From contig PUFA01000311.1 in the NCBI GenBank assembly GCA_003508835.1, positions 806,001-870,000 of the forward strand: a stretch of 64,000 nucleotides of DNA. Reading direction: 5' to 3'. Origin of the DNA: Eonycteris spelaea. Its lineage: Eukaryota > Chordata > Mammalia > Chiroptera > Pteropodidae. Within the stretch, counting starts at the first letter, position 1, and every line of letters starts with the position of its first letter. The position numbers and the translations under genes are program-made. Below the pieces are notes generated by a model. It was not told where the DNA came from and did not search any database. It saw nothing but the letters and a program-made list of their open reading frames with translations. This document shows, one piece after another, positions 45,037 to 55,785 of the stretch.

Positions 45037-45230
45037 TGTTCGGTCACAACATGAAGAGCAGCAACGACTTCATCGGGGGATTGTCATCGGCCAGTACTCC
45101 TCGGGCCCTCCGAAGCCAACCACTGGCGGCGGATGCTCAACACCCACCGCACGGCCGTGGGGCAGTGGCACAGCCTGAGGTCCCGGCCGAGTGCGACCGC
45201 GTGTCTCCCGCCTCGCTGGAGGTGACTTGA
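45037..45230 (+). CDS. SYT17: SYT17 last coding exon: end of C2B domain, three 1-base deletions
   Basis: The exon joins in phase 1 from 19338 and ends at TGA (45228-45230). It first reads VFGHNMKSSNDFIG and ends AECDRVSPASLEVT. Between these the expected order is IVIGQYSSGP, then NHWRRMLNTHR, then QWHSLRSR. The DNA encodes all three, but in shifted frames, because single bases are missing at about 45075-45079 (GGGAGG reads GGGGG), 45113-45117 (GAGACC reads AAGCC) and 45184-45187 (CGGGCC reads CGGCC). Three losses restore the frame, so the exon stays open: read literally, about 35 residues are replaced and one is lost. The replaced part includes the WHxL motif, conserved at the end of C2B domains. 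Loop 3 (FGHNMKSSND) lacks two of the aspartates usual for calcium binding, which suggests a C2B that does not bind calcium. Confidence 0.92.
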
Positions 45231-45257
45231 GGGCTGCGGGGCAGGCGGCTGCCGTTT

Positions 45258-45262
<5 letters not shown>

Positions 45263-45292
<30 letters not shown>
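45263..45292. repeat. (A)30 run in SYT17 3' UTR
   Basis: Thirty A residues starting 33 bases after the stop codon. Confidence 0.97.
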
Positions 45293-45294
<2 letters not shown>

Positions 45295-46399
45295 CGACCA
45301 TTTCAGACAGGAGCAAACGTGTCGCCTACCTGTTCCATCCACACTCGCATGCACACGCACACGCCACCACATCCTCTCGGAACCGAGAGGAAGCTGACTG
45401 TGACTGATCACAAAACGGCCGCCTCGGTGAGCGAGGCCTGAGAACTTTCTGGAAGCCCCAGAAAGTGCATATGCTCTGAGCTGAGTGGGCTCTGCCGTGA
45501 GACGTTCTGGCAGTGCTCGCTCGTGTCGATACCCCACCCCCAGAGGCGCACCGTCAACCTTCCGGCCAGAAAAAGGGCCTCCCAAGGATGCCAGCCACCG
45601 TCGAGACGAAATTCCCACGAGTTTGGCCACCATGTGGGAAGTCCGACCCCACACCCAAAATGCACACCCACTGGGTGACTTGGAACAGGCTGCCGTCCCC
45701 CGGGGGTTCTTGGAGCCTGACCCTTTCCCCCAGAGTGTAAGCACTTTGTCTTCTCGTTCGTGGACGTGATGAGTAGATTAGACTATTTGGAGAACCACAT
45801 GGCCACCAAAAATATTACCAGTGCAAGAAACTGCTCCTGGCTTAACTGAATTCGTCCTCGTGTTAGCTTATTCCTGGGGACTCCCCGTGGGTAGGTACGT
45901 GGATGTTCTCGCGGGTGCGCCCTCACACGTGAACACGTGTGTGTGCCTGTGTGCCCTCTTGGCGAGCAAGGCCGTGGGCCAGGGCCTCAGTCCTGAGCGC
46001 CCCCTCGTCTCCACCTCTCCCGTCAGTGGAATTTCACCCGGTGTCCTCCTGTCTGTCAAGACCCCACCGCAGTGAGTAGTGTGTGTGTGTGTCAAGAAAA
46101 ATAGAATATAAGCAAAAGCAACATGTTTTTTGACCAAATCATGGTGATTATGACTCACAGAAGACCTTCAGAGGACAGAGACGTGGATTGAAATAGCCAC
46201 TGCCCCCACCACACCCCCATCCAAGGCGACTCCTTCCTCGTCAGGCTCTGAGGCTCTTCCCGTGTCTGTGCGTGCGAAGCAGTCATTTCTCTCATGCTAA
46301 GGAATTAGTGTAGTTAGAACAGACCTCTTTCCCTGTTGGTTGCTTCTGTATCCTTTCGCACAGCGTATTGTCTGGTATCCCGGGGAGCTGTTTATTGAC

Positions 46400-46405
46400 A
46401 TTAAA
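46400..46405 (+). promoter_or_regulatory. SYT17: Candidate SYT17 polyadenylation signal (ATTAAA)
   Basis: ATTAAA within 'gacattaaagattattt', followed within 30 bases by U-rich sequence. It is the first plausible signal after the stop that I noticed. Confidence 0.45.
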
Positions 46406-46484
46406 GATTATTTATTTGTCCCACGCATTCGAGTTATCTTTTTCTTCGTGAACACGGGGCACAGAGTGTGGGAGGGGTTTCAGT

Positions 46485-47060
46485 TACGACTGCTGTGTAA
46501 CGAACCATCCCGATGGCTCCAAGCACCTATGTTTATTGTGCTCACGGATTTTTATGGGTCAAGAACTGAGACCAGGCCCAGCAGGGATGGCTCATCTCTG
46601 CCCCATGGTACCTGGGACCACGTGGTACCCACTGAGACCAGGCTTCGCAGCGGGTAGAGGCGGACAGCCAGTCCTCCTGGACGTTGTTGGTAACATTAGA
46701 GGGTGGTCTTGGCAGGAAGAACAGATGAATCACTATCCTAATCGGATGGCTGTGAAGAGAACTCATACGGGAAGACAGGTTTAACGTTAGGGCTCTTCAG
46801 TTGCAAGCAACAGAAAACTAACACACACTAGCTTAAGTGACAAAGGAAGCCCTGGCTTGGGCGTAGCTGGATCCAGGGGCTCAAACGAGATCATCGGGGC
46901 TTCGTTTCTGCCCTGGACAGGCTCTCCCCCTTCTAGGAACAACATGGTTTTCAGCAGCTGAAGAGTCCCAGCTCCTACTCGGGCCCCAGCTTAAACGGCC
47001 ACTTGCTGATTTTCCAAGATGGAAGAAATAACAGCTCTCCCCTGTCCTCCCCTCAGCCAG
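46485..47060 (+). repeat. Two old interspersed repeats
   Basis: 46485-46780 starts 'cagttacgactgctgtgtaa'. 46790-47060 has 'cagttgcaagcaacagaaaa', 'ctggatccaggggctcaaac' and 'caagatggaagaaataacag'. Families not assigned. Confidence 0.5.
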
Positions 47061-47079
47061 AAGCTTGTCTTCCTATTTG

Positions 47080-47230
47080 GCTGTTGTAACAATAGCCACC
47101 GTTTTGGGGGCCTCGCTGTGTGTGCTAAGCCCAGTATGCGCACAGTCTTGTTTAATTCTCGCAACACCCTTTTGACCTAGTAGTAAAATCCCCATTTTCC
47201 AGATGAGGAAACGGAAGCTCTTTCTTATAA
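47080..47230 (+). repeat. MIR3/L2-like repeat
   Basis: 'gtgtgctaagcccagtatgc', 'gtttaattctcgcaacaccc' and 'ttccagatgaggaaacggaa'. Confidence 0.8.
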
Positions 47231-47599
47231 AACGGTCCACTTGTTCAGGTCAGGATCTGCTGCGAATTAGCTTTTATTGGCCGTGCCCGGCTCCGGGCTC
47301 GACCCAGGTGAATGTCCCTGGGCTGAGATGGCTTCACTCCTCCTGGCCACAATGGGCATCGCAGCTCCCCCCACCCCCACCATGGCCCATCTGCCGTCTC
47401 CCACCCTGAGGTGAGGTGGCATGGAGGTCAAGGGGGGGAAGCCAGGAGGTCTGGGTTAGGTATGTTCATCAGGAGAGAAAAGGAGAAGGCATTTTCTTTT
47501 TCTGTAAAGCGGCTTCCCTGCTGCGGTCGCACAGAAGGGGACAGAAGCCCAAGAGGACAAACAGAACGAGGGAAGGCAGGGCATAGCGGGCATCGAGGA

Positions 47600-47745
47600 C
47601 GGGACATGAGGAAATGCGGGGCCTGGGGCCATCGGCCGTGGTTCGAACCCTGGGCCCGCCACCCCCTCAGCATGCGCCCTCCCACGAGCCACGTAACTTC
47701 TCTGAGCCTCGGTCCCCTCGTTGTCTTAGGGAACTGCAAACGCAG
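47600..47745 (+). repeat. MIR
   Basis: 'ggttcgaaccctgggcccgc', 'cgtaacttctctgagcctcg' and 'gtcccctcgttgtctta'. Confidence 0.7.
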
Positions 47746-48324
47746 ACCTTGAGGCAAAGACTGGGGTGCAAATAGTTTATTTGGGGGGGGGGTGACCCCT
47801 GGAAGCACAAGTAGAAGAACGTGGGAAAGGAGAAGAGAAAAGTTGCATTAGCTGCCACCGTGGTTCCCACGCGGAATACCCTTGAGAGTGATCACCCTGG
47901 GAGGAGGATGGATGTGTTTAGCTCCTGGTCCTTATCCCTCAGGGCCGGAGGGTCGCCCCCGAAGGCATGAAATGTTTGGCGCTTTGGGACTTCCATGTGG
48001 GCTGAGCAAGCTCCCACAGCACCGAGCAATCACGTGCGTGATCAGGTAGCATCCACGTGCATGACCCAGCTCACGGCGGCCACGGGGAGCCCAGGTGGGC
48101 TGGGCATTGTGGGCTCAGACGCGCCCAGCGTGATAACGAGGGCCGACTTAGCTCCCGGCCAAGTGCCACGCGTCACATTTGGTCTCCACGCGGCCCCTCC
48201 CGCGGACAGGAGCCCCCTTGTTAACAACAGAGGAAGCCAGGGCTTAATGAGAGGAAGCGGTGAGTGAGTGAGTGCATGAGCTAGGTGCCGGCCCAGGGCG
48301 GGCTGGCTCTAGAGCCTGTCGTGG

Positions 48325-48725
48325 GCTCAGTCGTGTCGTTCTCAAGTAAGGACATTGGTGTCCTCACCCCAGGACTTCAGAATGTGACCTTATCTGGCGA
48401 TAGAGTCTTTATAGAGGTCATCGGGTTGCGGTGAGGTCATTGGGGTGGACCCGGATCCGGTATGACTGATGTTCTTATATAAAGGGGGAAATGAGGGCAC
48501 ATGGACAGACACACGTACAGAGGTGGAAGAGAGACACAGGGAGAAGACGGCCATCGACAAGTAGCCGAGGAGGGAGGCCTGGAACGGGGTCCTCCTCGCA
48601 GCCCTCAGAGGGAACCGGCCCTGCCAACACCTTGACTTCCGGCCTCCAGAACCGTGAGACAATGAACTGCTGCTGTGTAAGCTGCCCAGTCTGTGGTCCT
48701 TGGTTCCAGCAGCCCTAAAAGGCTC
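48325..48725 (-). repeat. Family A repeat, reverse orientation
   Basis: 'aatgtgaccttatctggcga', 'tgaggtcattggggtggacc', 'cttccggcctccagaaccgt' and 'gagacaatgaactgctgctg' are the reverse of the order seen at 1455 and 12378. Confidence 0.75.
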
Positions 48726-49555
48726 AGCCAGAGCCATGTGACACTAGGGTGACACTTCTTACCCCACACGGTTGCTGTGAGGATCAGCCAAGATAATGCC
48801 TGCGAAGTCTCAGCGCACAGCTCTCCACGGCCCCTCCCGCTCAGCACGCGGCAGGCACCATCGGCCACTTGACTAGCGGGGACAGCAGTAGGACGGGTGT
48901 CAGAGCCATCCACGCCTCCGAGGATGGAGTTTGTCAGGAGATGAGGGAGATGCAGCGGAAGGTGAAGGGACGACTTCGTTTCTATAGCAACCAGGACCCA
49001 AGGTGCCCTGTCGTGGGCTACCCACGCGTTTTAATTAGGATTGTCAGTTAGGAGGTGTGAAAGGAGATACACAGGCCACCTACACACACCCTCTTTGGGT
49101 GCGGGGACCCAAGTTCAAAGGAACAAAGGAAGGAAGTGGGGTGACGTTTGAAAACCTGGCCTATTTTCCCAGGGCCGATCCTGGAGTCGTCTGACCTCTC
49201 GGGAGGGACCCCAGTCCACTGCTGGGGCTCAACAGAAGCTGTGACATCTGCCCGCTTGCTCAGATGCAACGGGTCCCACCACTGGGCACCGACATCTCAC
49301 TCCCAGAAAGCTGGGAGTCGCTGCGAGGCTATAAAAAGGATTCTTGTCCCTTCTGGGCGGCCTGTCTTCCACTGTCAATAGGATACCTGCCCTTTTTCAT
49401 GTTCAGGAACACGACTTAATGGTATTTCATCACTCTGGAACGATCACCGCTGTGTAAAAACGAAAAACGGGAAGCATCGCCCTGAAGATTGGCAGGGCGA
49501 ATCTTTGGGAGGTTGTTACGCCTCAACTTTATGCCTCCCTGTACAGTATTTTCCC
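48726..49555. other. Intergenic DNA, unassigned
   Basis: A MIR-like tail is near 48760-48850. Nothing else recognised. Confidence 0.4.
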
Positions 49556-49569
49556 AGGTTCGTAGTGAT

Positions 49570-49765
49570 CTAATGGTAGCTCACATGTACAGAACGCTTA
49601 TGTGTCAGCCGTTGTTCTAAGCACTTGTGTGAGGGAAGTACTTACTGATTTGTTCCCAGTTTGCAGCTGAGGAAACTGAGGCTCAGGGGGATTAAATAAT
49701 CAGTGTGTGGTCACACAGCTGCAGGTCTGGAATTTGAACATGGATCTGCCTGACTTGAAAGCCAT
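49570..49765 (+). repeat. MIR3/L2-like repeat
   Basis: 'tgtcagccgttgttctaagc', 'tgcagctgaggaaactgagg' and 'gtgtggtcacacagctgcag'. Confidence 0.85.
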
Positions 49766-49874
49766 GGAATGAACTAGCCTCTATTGTCCCTTTTATAATG
49801 GTGGTGAGGGGGCAGGGGGCTTTGTTTTATTGGTAAATAAACAACATTTTTTAAAGGTAAGAAATTAAAGGAGA

Positions 49875-49932
49875 TGATAGGTGATAGGTAGGTAGGTAGT
49901 AGGTAGGCAGATAGATGATGATGATAGATAGA

Positions 49933-49970
<38 letters not shown>

Positions 49971-50025
49971 ATAGGGATGGATGGATGGATGGATGGATGG
50001 ATGGATGGATGGATGGATGGATGGA
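49875..50025. repeat. Compound tetranucleotide array
   Basis: Blocks in order: degenerate GGTA, GATA (49923-49950), GACA (49950-49970), then GGAT (49976-50024). Confidence 0.97.
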
Positions 50026-50206
50026 AAGAAGGAAATAGATCTTCTCTGAATTCCCAGGCCACCATGAACACAGTGCATGTGCGTGTGCAAATGGGTGTGG
50101 AGGGGGAGGGTGGATAATGCCGTGACATAAATGCGACTTTAAGTGGCCAGAAAATACAGACTGAAGAAATTGTCTACTTTCCGGCTAGTAAATTTGAGTT
50201 CTAAAG

Positions 50207-50392
50207 CAGGGGTTGGCAAACTATGGCCCATTGACCAAACCCAGCCAGCTGCTGGTTTTTGTAAATAAAGTTTTATTGGGACCCAGCCAGGTCCATTCCT
50301 GTAGTCTCTGGCCAGTTGAGTAGTTGTGACAGAGACTGTATAGCTTGCAAAACCTAAGATATATACTGTCTGTCTCTTTACAGAAGAAGCTT
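50207..50392 (+). repeat. hAT-type MITE
   Basis: Starts 'caggggttggcaaactatgg'; 'gtaaataaagttttattggg', 'gagtagttgtgacagagact' and 'cctaagatatatactgtctg' follow. The 3' inverted end is eroded. Confidence 0.85.
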
Positions 50393-50689
50393 AAGTTACA
50401 GTTACAAAAGATGAATGAGTTCTGGAGATCTAATGTGCTGACTGATCTATCGATGCCTAGTTAATACTCCTCTGAACACTAGAAATTTGCTAAGAGTGGA
50501 TTCCAGGTGCCCTCATCACAAAAGAAAAGGTAGCCATGTGGGGAGAGGATACGTTACTTGGTTTGACGGTAGTATCATCTCACCGTGTAGATGTGTACCA
50601 AATCGCCATGTCGTGCACCTTAAATATGTACGATTTTTATTTAAAAGTGTCATTGTTTACAAAGCCTGCCCCTCCCCTGTCTAGAGCAA

Positions 50690-50850
50690 TGCTTCGTAAA
50701 TGTCAGTGTACACATGACCCTCCTGGGACCTGGTCAAGAAACACATCGTGATTCAGCAGGTCTGGGGTGGAGCCTGAGGCTCTGCGTTTTGACAAGTTCC
50801 CGGGAGATGCCGATGCTGCCAGTCCACGGACCACACTGGAGACTGGGCAC
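50690..50850 (+). repeat. MER5-type fragment
   Basis: 'tcagcaggtctggggtggag', 'cctgaggctctgcgttttga' and 'gatgccgatgctgccagtcc'. Confidence 0.75.
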
Positions 50851-51599
50851 CTGATGAATACTTAGTGAGTTTCCACCCAGACAGGGCATGAACAGATTTA
50901 CCAAAACCTTCAGCTACCACATATCTACACGTTATTAACACAGATCATTTAGGGGGCTTATTTGCCAAATCAAAGGATCCTTCACTTTTCAAAAAAATTT
51001 CCAAGGGCCTCTGTCTGACAAACACCCCTGCTTTCCATTAGTACGTTCACACTTAAGAGTGATGTCCAGGGCAGCAGAGGCCTCCGGTGTGGAGTGCACA
51101 AGATGACAGGGAGTGGGGAGGAAATCTCCAAGCTTTCTTCTAAATTTATATTTTGTATCAGTCTTTTAAAAAATGTCAGTGGGGGAAGGGGTTTTATAGG
51201 AGACAGGATACATTAGTACTGTAAGTAGTGCATGCACGTCACTTATATAATACATGCTTGTCATTTATAAATAATAAATTGCATGCTGTGGGCAGTGCAC
51301 GAGAATTTTCAGGCAACGGTAGATACGAGACTTGCTGCTGGCCGAGATGGGCTCTGGGCTGTGCCGGTAGCTTGAGTCTGGCCTTGGCAGGCTTTCGGCC
51401 CTGGTGCCCGCACGGCAAAGCACACCTTGTGGGTACGAGTCCTTATTCCTCACAGGTACACCAGTGAGTGTTTCACCCTGTGAGTGCAGCTGCACCAAGT
51501 GTCAGGGCACGTGGCTGAGCATTTCAGGAGAGGAAGTGAGGGGTGTGCCGTGTAGGGAGCGTGGGGGTGATGCCAGGAAGAAGCTGGCACTGAGTCAGG

Positions 51600-51795
51600 G
51601 ATAATCAGAGCGGGATTTGCTGTCATTTATTGAACACCTACTACTTGCCAGCATCCATACTAAGTATAATAAACAAATTATTTCATTTGCGAGGTCAGTA
51701 CTGTTACTATCCTCTGTTTTATAAAGGGGAGATTGAGGCTCAGAGAGGCAAAGTGACTCACCTGAGGACACTTCCTCATGGAGAGGAAGTCTCTG
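51600..51795 (+). repeat. MIR3/L2-like repeat
   Basis: 'tcatttattgaacacctact', 'taaaggggagattgaggctc' and 'agaggcaaagtgactcacct'. Confidence 0.85.
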
Positions 51796-52239
51796 GGTTT
51801 TAGCCATGTTAATTCTCCATAATGCAATGAGATCCCAATGAAAACTAGTGGATTTTAAAATATTTACTAGTGATCACGTTTGCGCCTCTTTGTTGAGCAC
51901 TTACTCTGTGTTAAGAACCTTCTTCCCCAGCCTCCTTGAACCTGCGAGAGGCTCTGGGGGAGGCGGGCCACCTGTCTCTTTTCCATGTTTTGGGGCCAGG
52001 CAGACGGGTGGGGTCGGGCTAAGGCAGCGCGCAGGCCCCGCCTGAAGGGGGCGCCCTTTTCAGCTCTGTGCAATTGATCCCATCTGTCCATGCGACTGAG
52101 GGCCAAGTCTTATCAGATCTTCAGATTTTAAACAGAAGGCAGACATCTGGACTTATCCGAAAATCTCCTGATTTTATACCTAACTTTAAATTTTGAAACA
52201 CGACGGGGACCTAACGACTCATGGGTGAACTGGCTTTGG

Positions 52240-52668
52240 CCCGAGAGACCTCTGCACTTGCATTTTTTCCCCTTCCGTTCGTGTTTCGTCCGAGGGGTCG
52301 GCTGCTTCCTCTCCTGCGACAGGCGGGGATGTGAGCTGCGCTACTCGCCCATCTCCCAGAGGCGGAGACTGAGTCGAGCAGAAGCGAGCGCATGCGCATG
52401 CGCAAGGCCACAAGTGGCTCTGCGCCTGTTTCCTCTTAGCTGTCTGAAGCCAGTGGCCCGGGGCGGCTTTCACACTGTCACGCGCAGCTGTCTCCCGTGG
52501 TGCGGTGCCGAGAGGAAGGAGGCGGGTTGGGAAAGGAGGAGGAGACTGGCCATGGGCTTGAGCCCCAGCAGTCCCCGCTGTGCCAGGGAGAGCCGTCTGA
52601 ACCCCAGCTCCCGCCGAGGGCCTCTCTCCTCCACCCAGGCTGCGAGGTGGCTTTTCTGGCGGCCCAAG
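52240..52668 (+). promoter_or_regulatory. CLEC19A: CLEC19A promoter region and 5' UTR (candidate)
   Basis: A GC-rich, repeat-free stretch just upstream of the CLEC19A start codon. It contains GCGCATGCGCATGCGC at 52388-52403, two overlapping NRF1-type palindromes, and no clear TATA box. The transcription start is not visible. Confidence 0.45.
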
Positions 52669-52759
52669 ATGCGGAGGTGGGGGCTGCGGGCCGCGGCCGC
52701 CCTGATGACCCTGCTCTGGGCACAGGCCTTTCCACAAACGGACATCAGTATCAGCCCAG
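52669..52759 (+). CDS. CLEC19A: CLEC19A exon 1: signal peptide
   Basis: The start codon at 52669 has A at -3 and G at -1. It opens MRRWGLRAAAALMTLLWA, a basic start followed by a hydrophobic core, which is a clear signal peptide; cleavage is likely near AQA-FPQ. The exon then reads FPQTDISISP and ends one base into a codon before GTGAGCAC. The frame remains open upstream of 52669, but that sequence is GC-rich with no conserved look, so the Met next to the signal peptide is preferred. CLEC19A is a little-studied secreted protein with a C-type lectin-like domain. The SISP ending joins to exon 2 with the expected phase. Identification rests on the FPQTDISISP segment, the lectin exon that follows, and the position next to SYT17. 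Confidence 0.88.
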
Positions 52760-53489
52760 GTGAGCACAGGGGCCAGGGCGGGGATCAGGTGGACAGGAGG
52801 ACACCCCACAAACACTTGAGGTTCTTCTATCAGTGAGGCCTGCCGGACCCAAGGAGTGTTGGGGGTGGTGGGCCGAGCTGAGCCTCCTGACAGCCCCTCC
52901 AGCTCACGAGCACTGTCCTAGGACCAGGCCCTGCCTCCGGATTTTAAATCCCATCTTTCCATCTTTGAATCTGTTGGCCTCATGCAAGTCTCTCAACCTC
53001 TCTGAGCTTCAGCTTCCTCCAGAAAACGGAGCACGGTGGCACCTTCTGGGCTGCCGGCCACAGGAGATGACGATGTGGGGGAAGTGCATAGGGCCCTGAC
53101 GGCTGGCGCCAGTGGAACTCTGAAAATGGCGTCTTCCCTAGGGATTTGGCATCTGGGCTCCCGCCCCCACCTTTGCTGTGAAGGGCTGCAGTGCCACCAG
53201 AGGTTGGGCATGCGGGAGGACACTCATCCCTCTGGTGGCCCTAGGAGAGGCCTGGCCCGGGGACACTCAGCTCTGAGGTTTTGTGGGACAGCCCCAAGAC
53301 TTGAGACCCCAAAGCCTCGAGCATGTGGCCTCCCATTTGGAGGGTGCTGGGCTTCAAGTGAGCCTAACTGCTTCCTCGCTGCAGGGGGAAGGCGGGGGTT
53401 CTGACTCTGGGGACCCCCGTCTGGGTAGGAGGAGGCCTGAATCCCACAGTCTCCTCAAGACCTCGCCTGTCGCCTCTGCTGTGAGGATT

Positions 53490-53655
53490 CTTTCCAAACA
53501 GTCATTTAAAAATATAATAGTAACATCATCCATAGCCGTTGTGATTTACATAGCCTTCCCTGTGTGCGAGCACTGTTTTAAACACTTTTCGTATAAATTA
53601 TTTAATCCTCGCAATAACCCTATGACATATACTATTTTCATCTCCATTAAAGTAA
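53490..53655 (+). repeat. MIR3/L2-like repeat
   Basis: 'gagcactgttttaaacactt', 'aattatttaatcctcgcaat' and 'aaccctatgacatatactat'. Confidence 0.75.
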
Positions 53656-53732
53656 ACTAGTAATGAAACGCCCATAATATTCCCCTAAGGCTATATTATT
53701 GGGGTGTGACAGCATTGGGGTCAATTTAACAG

Positions 53733-54015
53733 TGGGGTGATAGGACTGCCACATAAAACACCTGATGCCCAGGTAAATTTGAATTTCGGATAAATAACAA
53801 ATCATTTTTAGTATAAGTATGCCTGAAATATTGCATGGGATGTACTTGTGCTAAAATTTATTCATTGTTTATCTGAAATTCGAATTTAACTGGGCTTTGC
53901 CCCCCTCCCCGCCCCCCAATCTGGCAACACTAGGGGGGGGGTTCATTGTTTATCTGAAATTCGAATTTAACTGGGCTTCGCCCCCTCCCCGCCCCCAATC
54001 TGGCAACACTAGGGG
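53733..54015. repeat. Palindromic MITE with tandemly duplicated right end
   Basis: The left arm 'aggtaaatttgaatttcgga' (53771-53790) pairs with the right arm 'tgaaattcgaatttaactgg' (53874-53893). The right end (53861-53941) is repeated in tandem at 53942-54015 with small differences in its C runs. Family not named. Confidence 0.8.
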
Positions 54016-54099
54016 TGGGGGGTGAAGGCAGTCTTAGTGCACTTGGGCAAGCATCAGGGGCTCCAGTTCTGTCATGAACTCTCTGAGGGTCCCCATCAT

Positions 54100-54242
54100 T
54101 CAGCTCAGGCTGCCGTAACCGGATACCAGAGACTGGGAATCTGTTTCTCATGTTCTGGCTGGGAAGTCCAAGGTCAAGATGCTGGCCCATTCGGTTCCCC
54201 AGTGAGGGCCCTCTTCCTGGCACGCAGTTGGCCATCTTTCTC

Positions 54243-54278
<36 letters not shown>

Positions 54279-54400
54279 GTGAGAGAGAGAGAGAGAGAGA
54301 GAGGAGAGAGGAGAGAGAGAGAGAGAGAGAGAGAAGGAATCTTCTCTCTCTCATTAGCTAGTGGCTGTGGGACCTCTGAGCCTTCCAGTTTTTTCTTACC
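54100..54400 (+). repeat. Family A repeat with TG and GA arrays
   Basis: 'caggctgccgtaaccggata' and 'gctgggaagtccaaggtcaa' start it. (TG)n at 54245-54278 and (GA)n at 54281-54335 interrupt it. Confidence 0.75.
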
Positions 54401-55600
54401 CTGGAAAGTAGGGATAATAATGGTGCTTACTGAACATTTTGGGGACGTTCAGTGAGATCGTGCAGTTGAAGCGCTGAGCGCAGGGTACACGCTTGAAAGC
54501 TGAGTTACCGTTACCGCTTCTGCCACCATGCTTGCTGATGTTACGATGAAATTGGCCGGGCAACGTGAAGACTCCATCACAGAAAGGAACGTCCAGGCAT
54601 GTTTCCCCACGCCTCATCCCCACTCTACAGACAGGGCAGCGGGGTCGTTTCACAGCCAGCAGCCTTGGAGGTCTGAATTAGAGTTGGAAGGACGGGTCCT
54701 GGAAATCCGTTTGGCCCGACCCTTTACGTTACAACTGTGGACACGGCCTACAGAGGCCGCAGGACCCGATCAAAGCTGCCATCTCCCAGGGCGGCCGTTC
54801 CGCGGCTCCACAAGCTTCCAGCCCCGCAGAAGGCCCAGCTCCAGCTGAGCCGACAGACCCCCTAGAGGAAAGTGATTGCAACCCAGAGGAGAACGTGGCC
54901 GCGTGTGCATGCGCGCGTGTTTAAGGGGGCGTGTGTGTGAGCATCAGTGTGCATGTTATGCGTGACTAGCGTGGGCCCTCGCAGACCATGAAGTCGAGCG
55001 TACAGCCCAAAGCCCTCCTCCTGATTGAGAGTGGGGTGGTTTGTGTTTTTTTTCTGGATACCCCCAGCCTTTAGGTGCAAAGCAGGACAGAGCAAAACCA
55101 GTCATTCCAACGTTCATCTCACTGCCCTGGACCCGTTGTCACTCGCCCCTCCCGCCCCCCGAACAGGTGTATATATATGCAGATAGCATACCTCAGACGC
55201 TCCCCTAGGTTTGCTTTGGGAAATAAAAACTCTTTAGACAGCTCCAAGAGGCCCAGGGGGATTTAGCCAAGCTCCATCCTTTTCCCAAAACCTTTCTTCT
55301 GAATCTTGATCACATCGTGGAAGTGGATTTATGCGTGTAGAAGTGCTTAGAAGAGGGCCTGGCAGCCAGTCGAAGCTACGTAAATGTTTGCTATTACGAT
55401 GCCTCAATCAGAAGCATCAAAAAGTTTTCTTTCTGTGGCTCCTGAGCCCAAGAACTCTCTGCGGCTAGGACCTGCTTCTGCAGGGCTTCGGGGGGGGGAG
55501 GGGGTGGGGAGGAACTAGTCAGGTTCCGTAGCCTCTTCCTCCCCCCACCAAGAAGTTGGCATTGCACTATTGGTTCCGGGAAAGTTCCAGAGCCCAGGGT
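54401..55600. other. CLEC19A intron DNA, unassigned
   Basis: Degraded MIR-like pieces at about 54395-54510 and 55320-55400. No exon. Confidence 0.4.
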
Positions 55601-55604
55601 GTTT

Positions 55605-55785
55605 CTGCTGTAATAATGTCCAGTGTTTACTAGAATGCCTGCTGTGAGCCTGGCACTGGCTTTCCTGTGAAGTAGACACTGTCATCGGCCCATTTGACAG
55701 ATGAGGAAACTGAGGCACCAAGAGCTGAATTTCCAGCTGGCGCATCTGACTCCAGAGTCCAGGCTCCTGAGCTGGAGCACAGAGG
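55605..55785 (+). repeat. MIR3/L2-like repeat
   Basis: 'atgcctgctgtgagcctggc', 'ttgacagatgaggaaactga' and 'ggcgcatctgactccagagt'. Confidence 0.85.

Larger units (their letters stand above)
45231..46420 (+). other. SYT17: SYT17 3' UTR (probable)
   Basis: Non-coding sequence after the stop, without clear repeats to about 46440 apart from an A30 run. Its end is set by the ATTAAA signal at 46400, followed by a U-rich stretch. Shorter alternatives are possible. Confidence 0.55.
46421..52200. other. SYT17-CLEC19A intergenic region
   Basis: About 5.8 kb with repeats and no supported gene. Repeats are listed separately. Confidence 0.65.

Noticed and set aside
45070..45744. 224-codon open frame on - across the last SYT17 exon
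   Set aside because: Shadow of the GC-rich exon and the A30 run (poly-Phe); no domain, no splice sites.
52225..52668. N-terminal extension of CLEC19A upstream of 52669
   Set aside because: In frame, but GC-rich and without conserved look, and it would bury the signal peptide.
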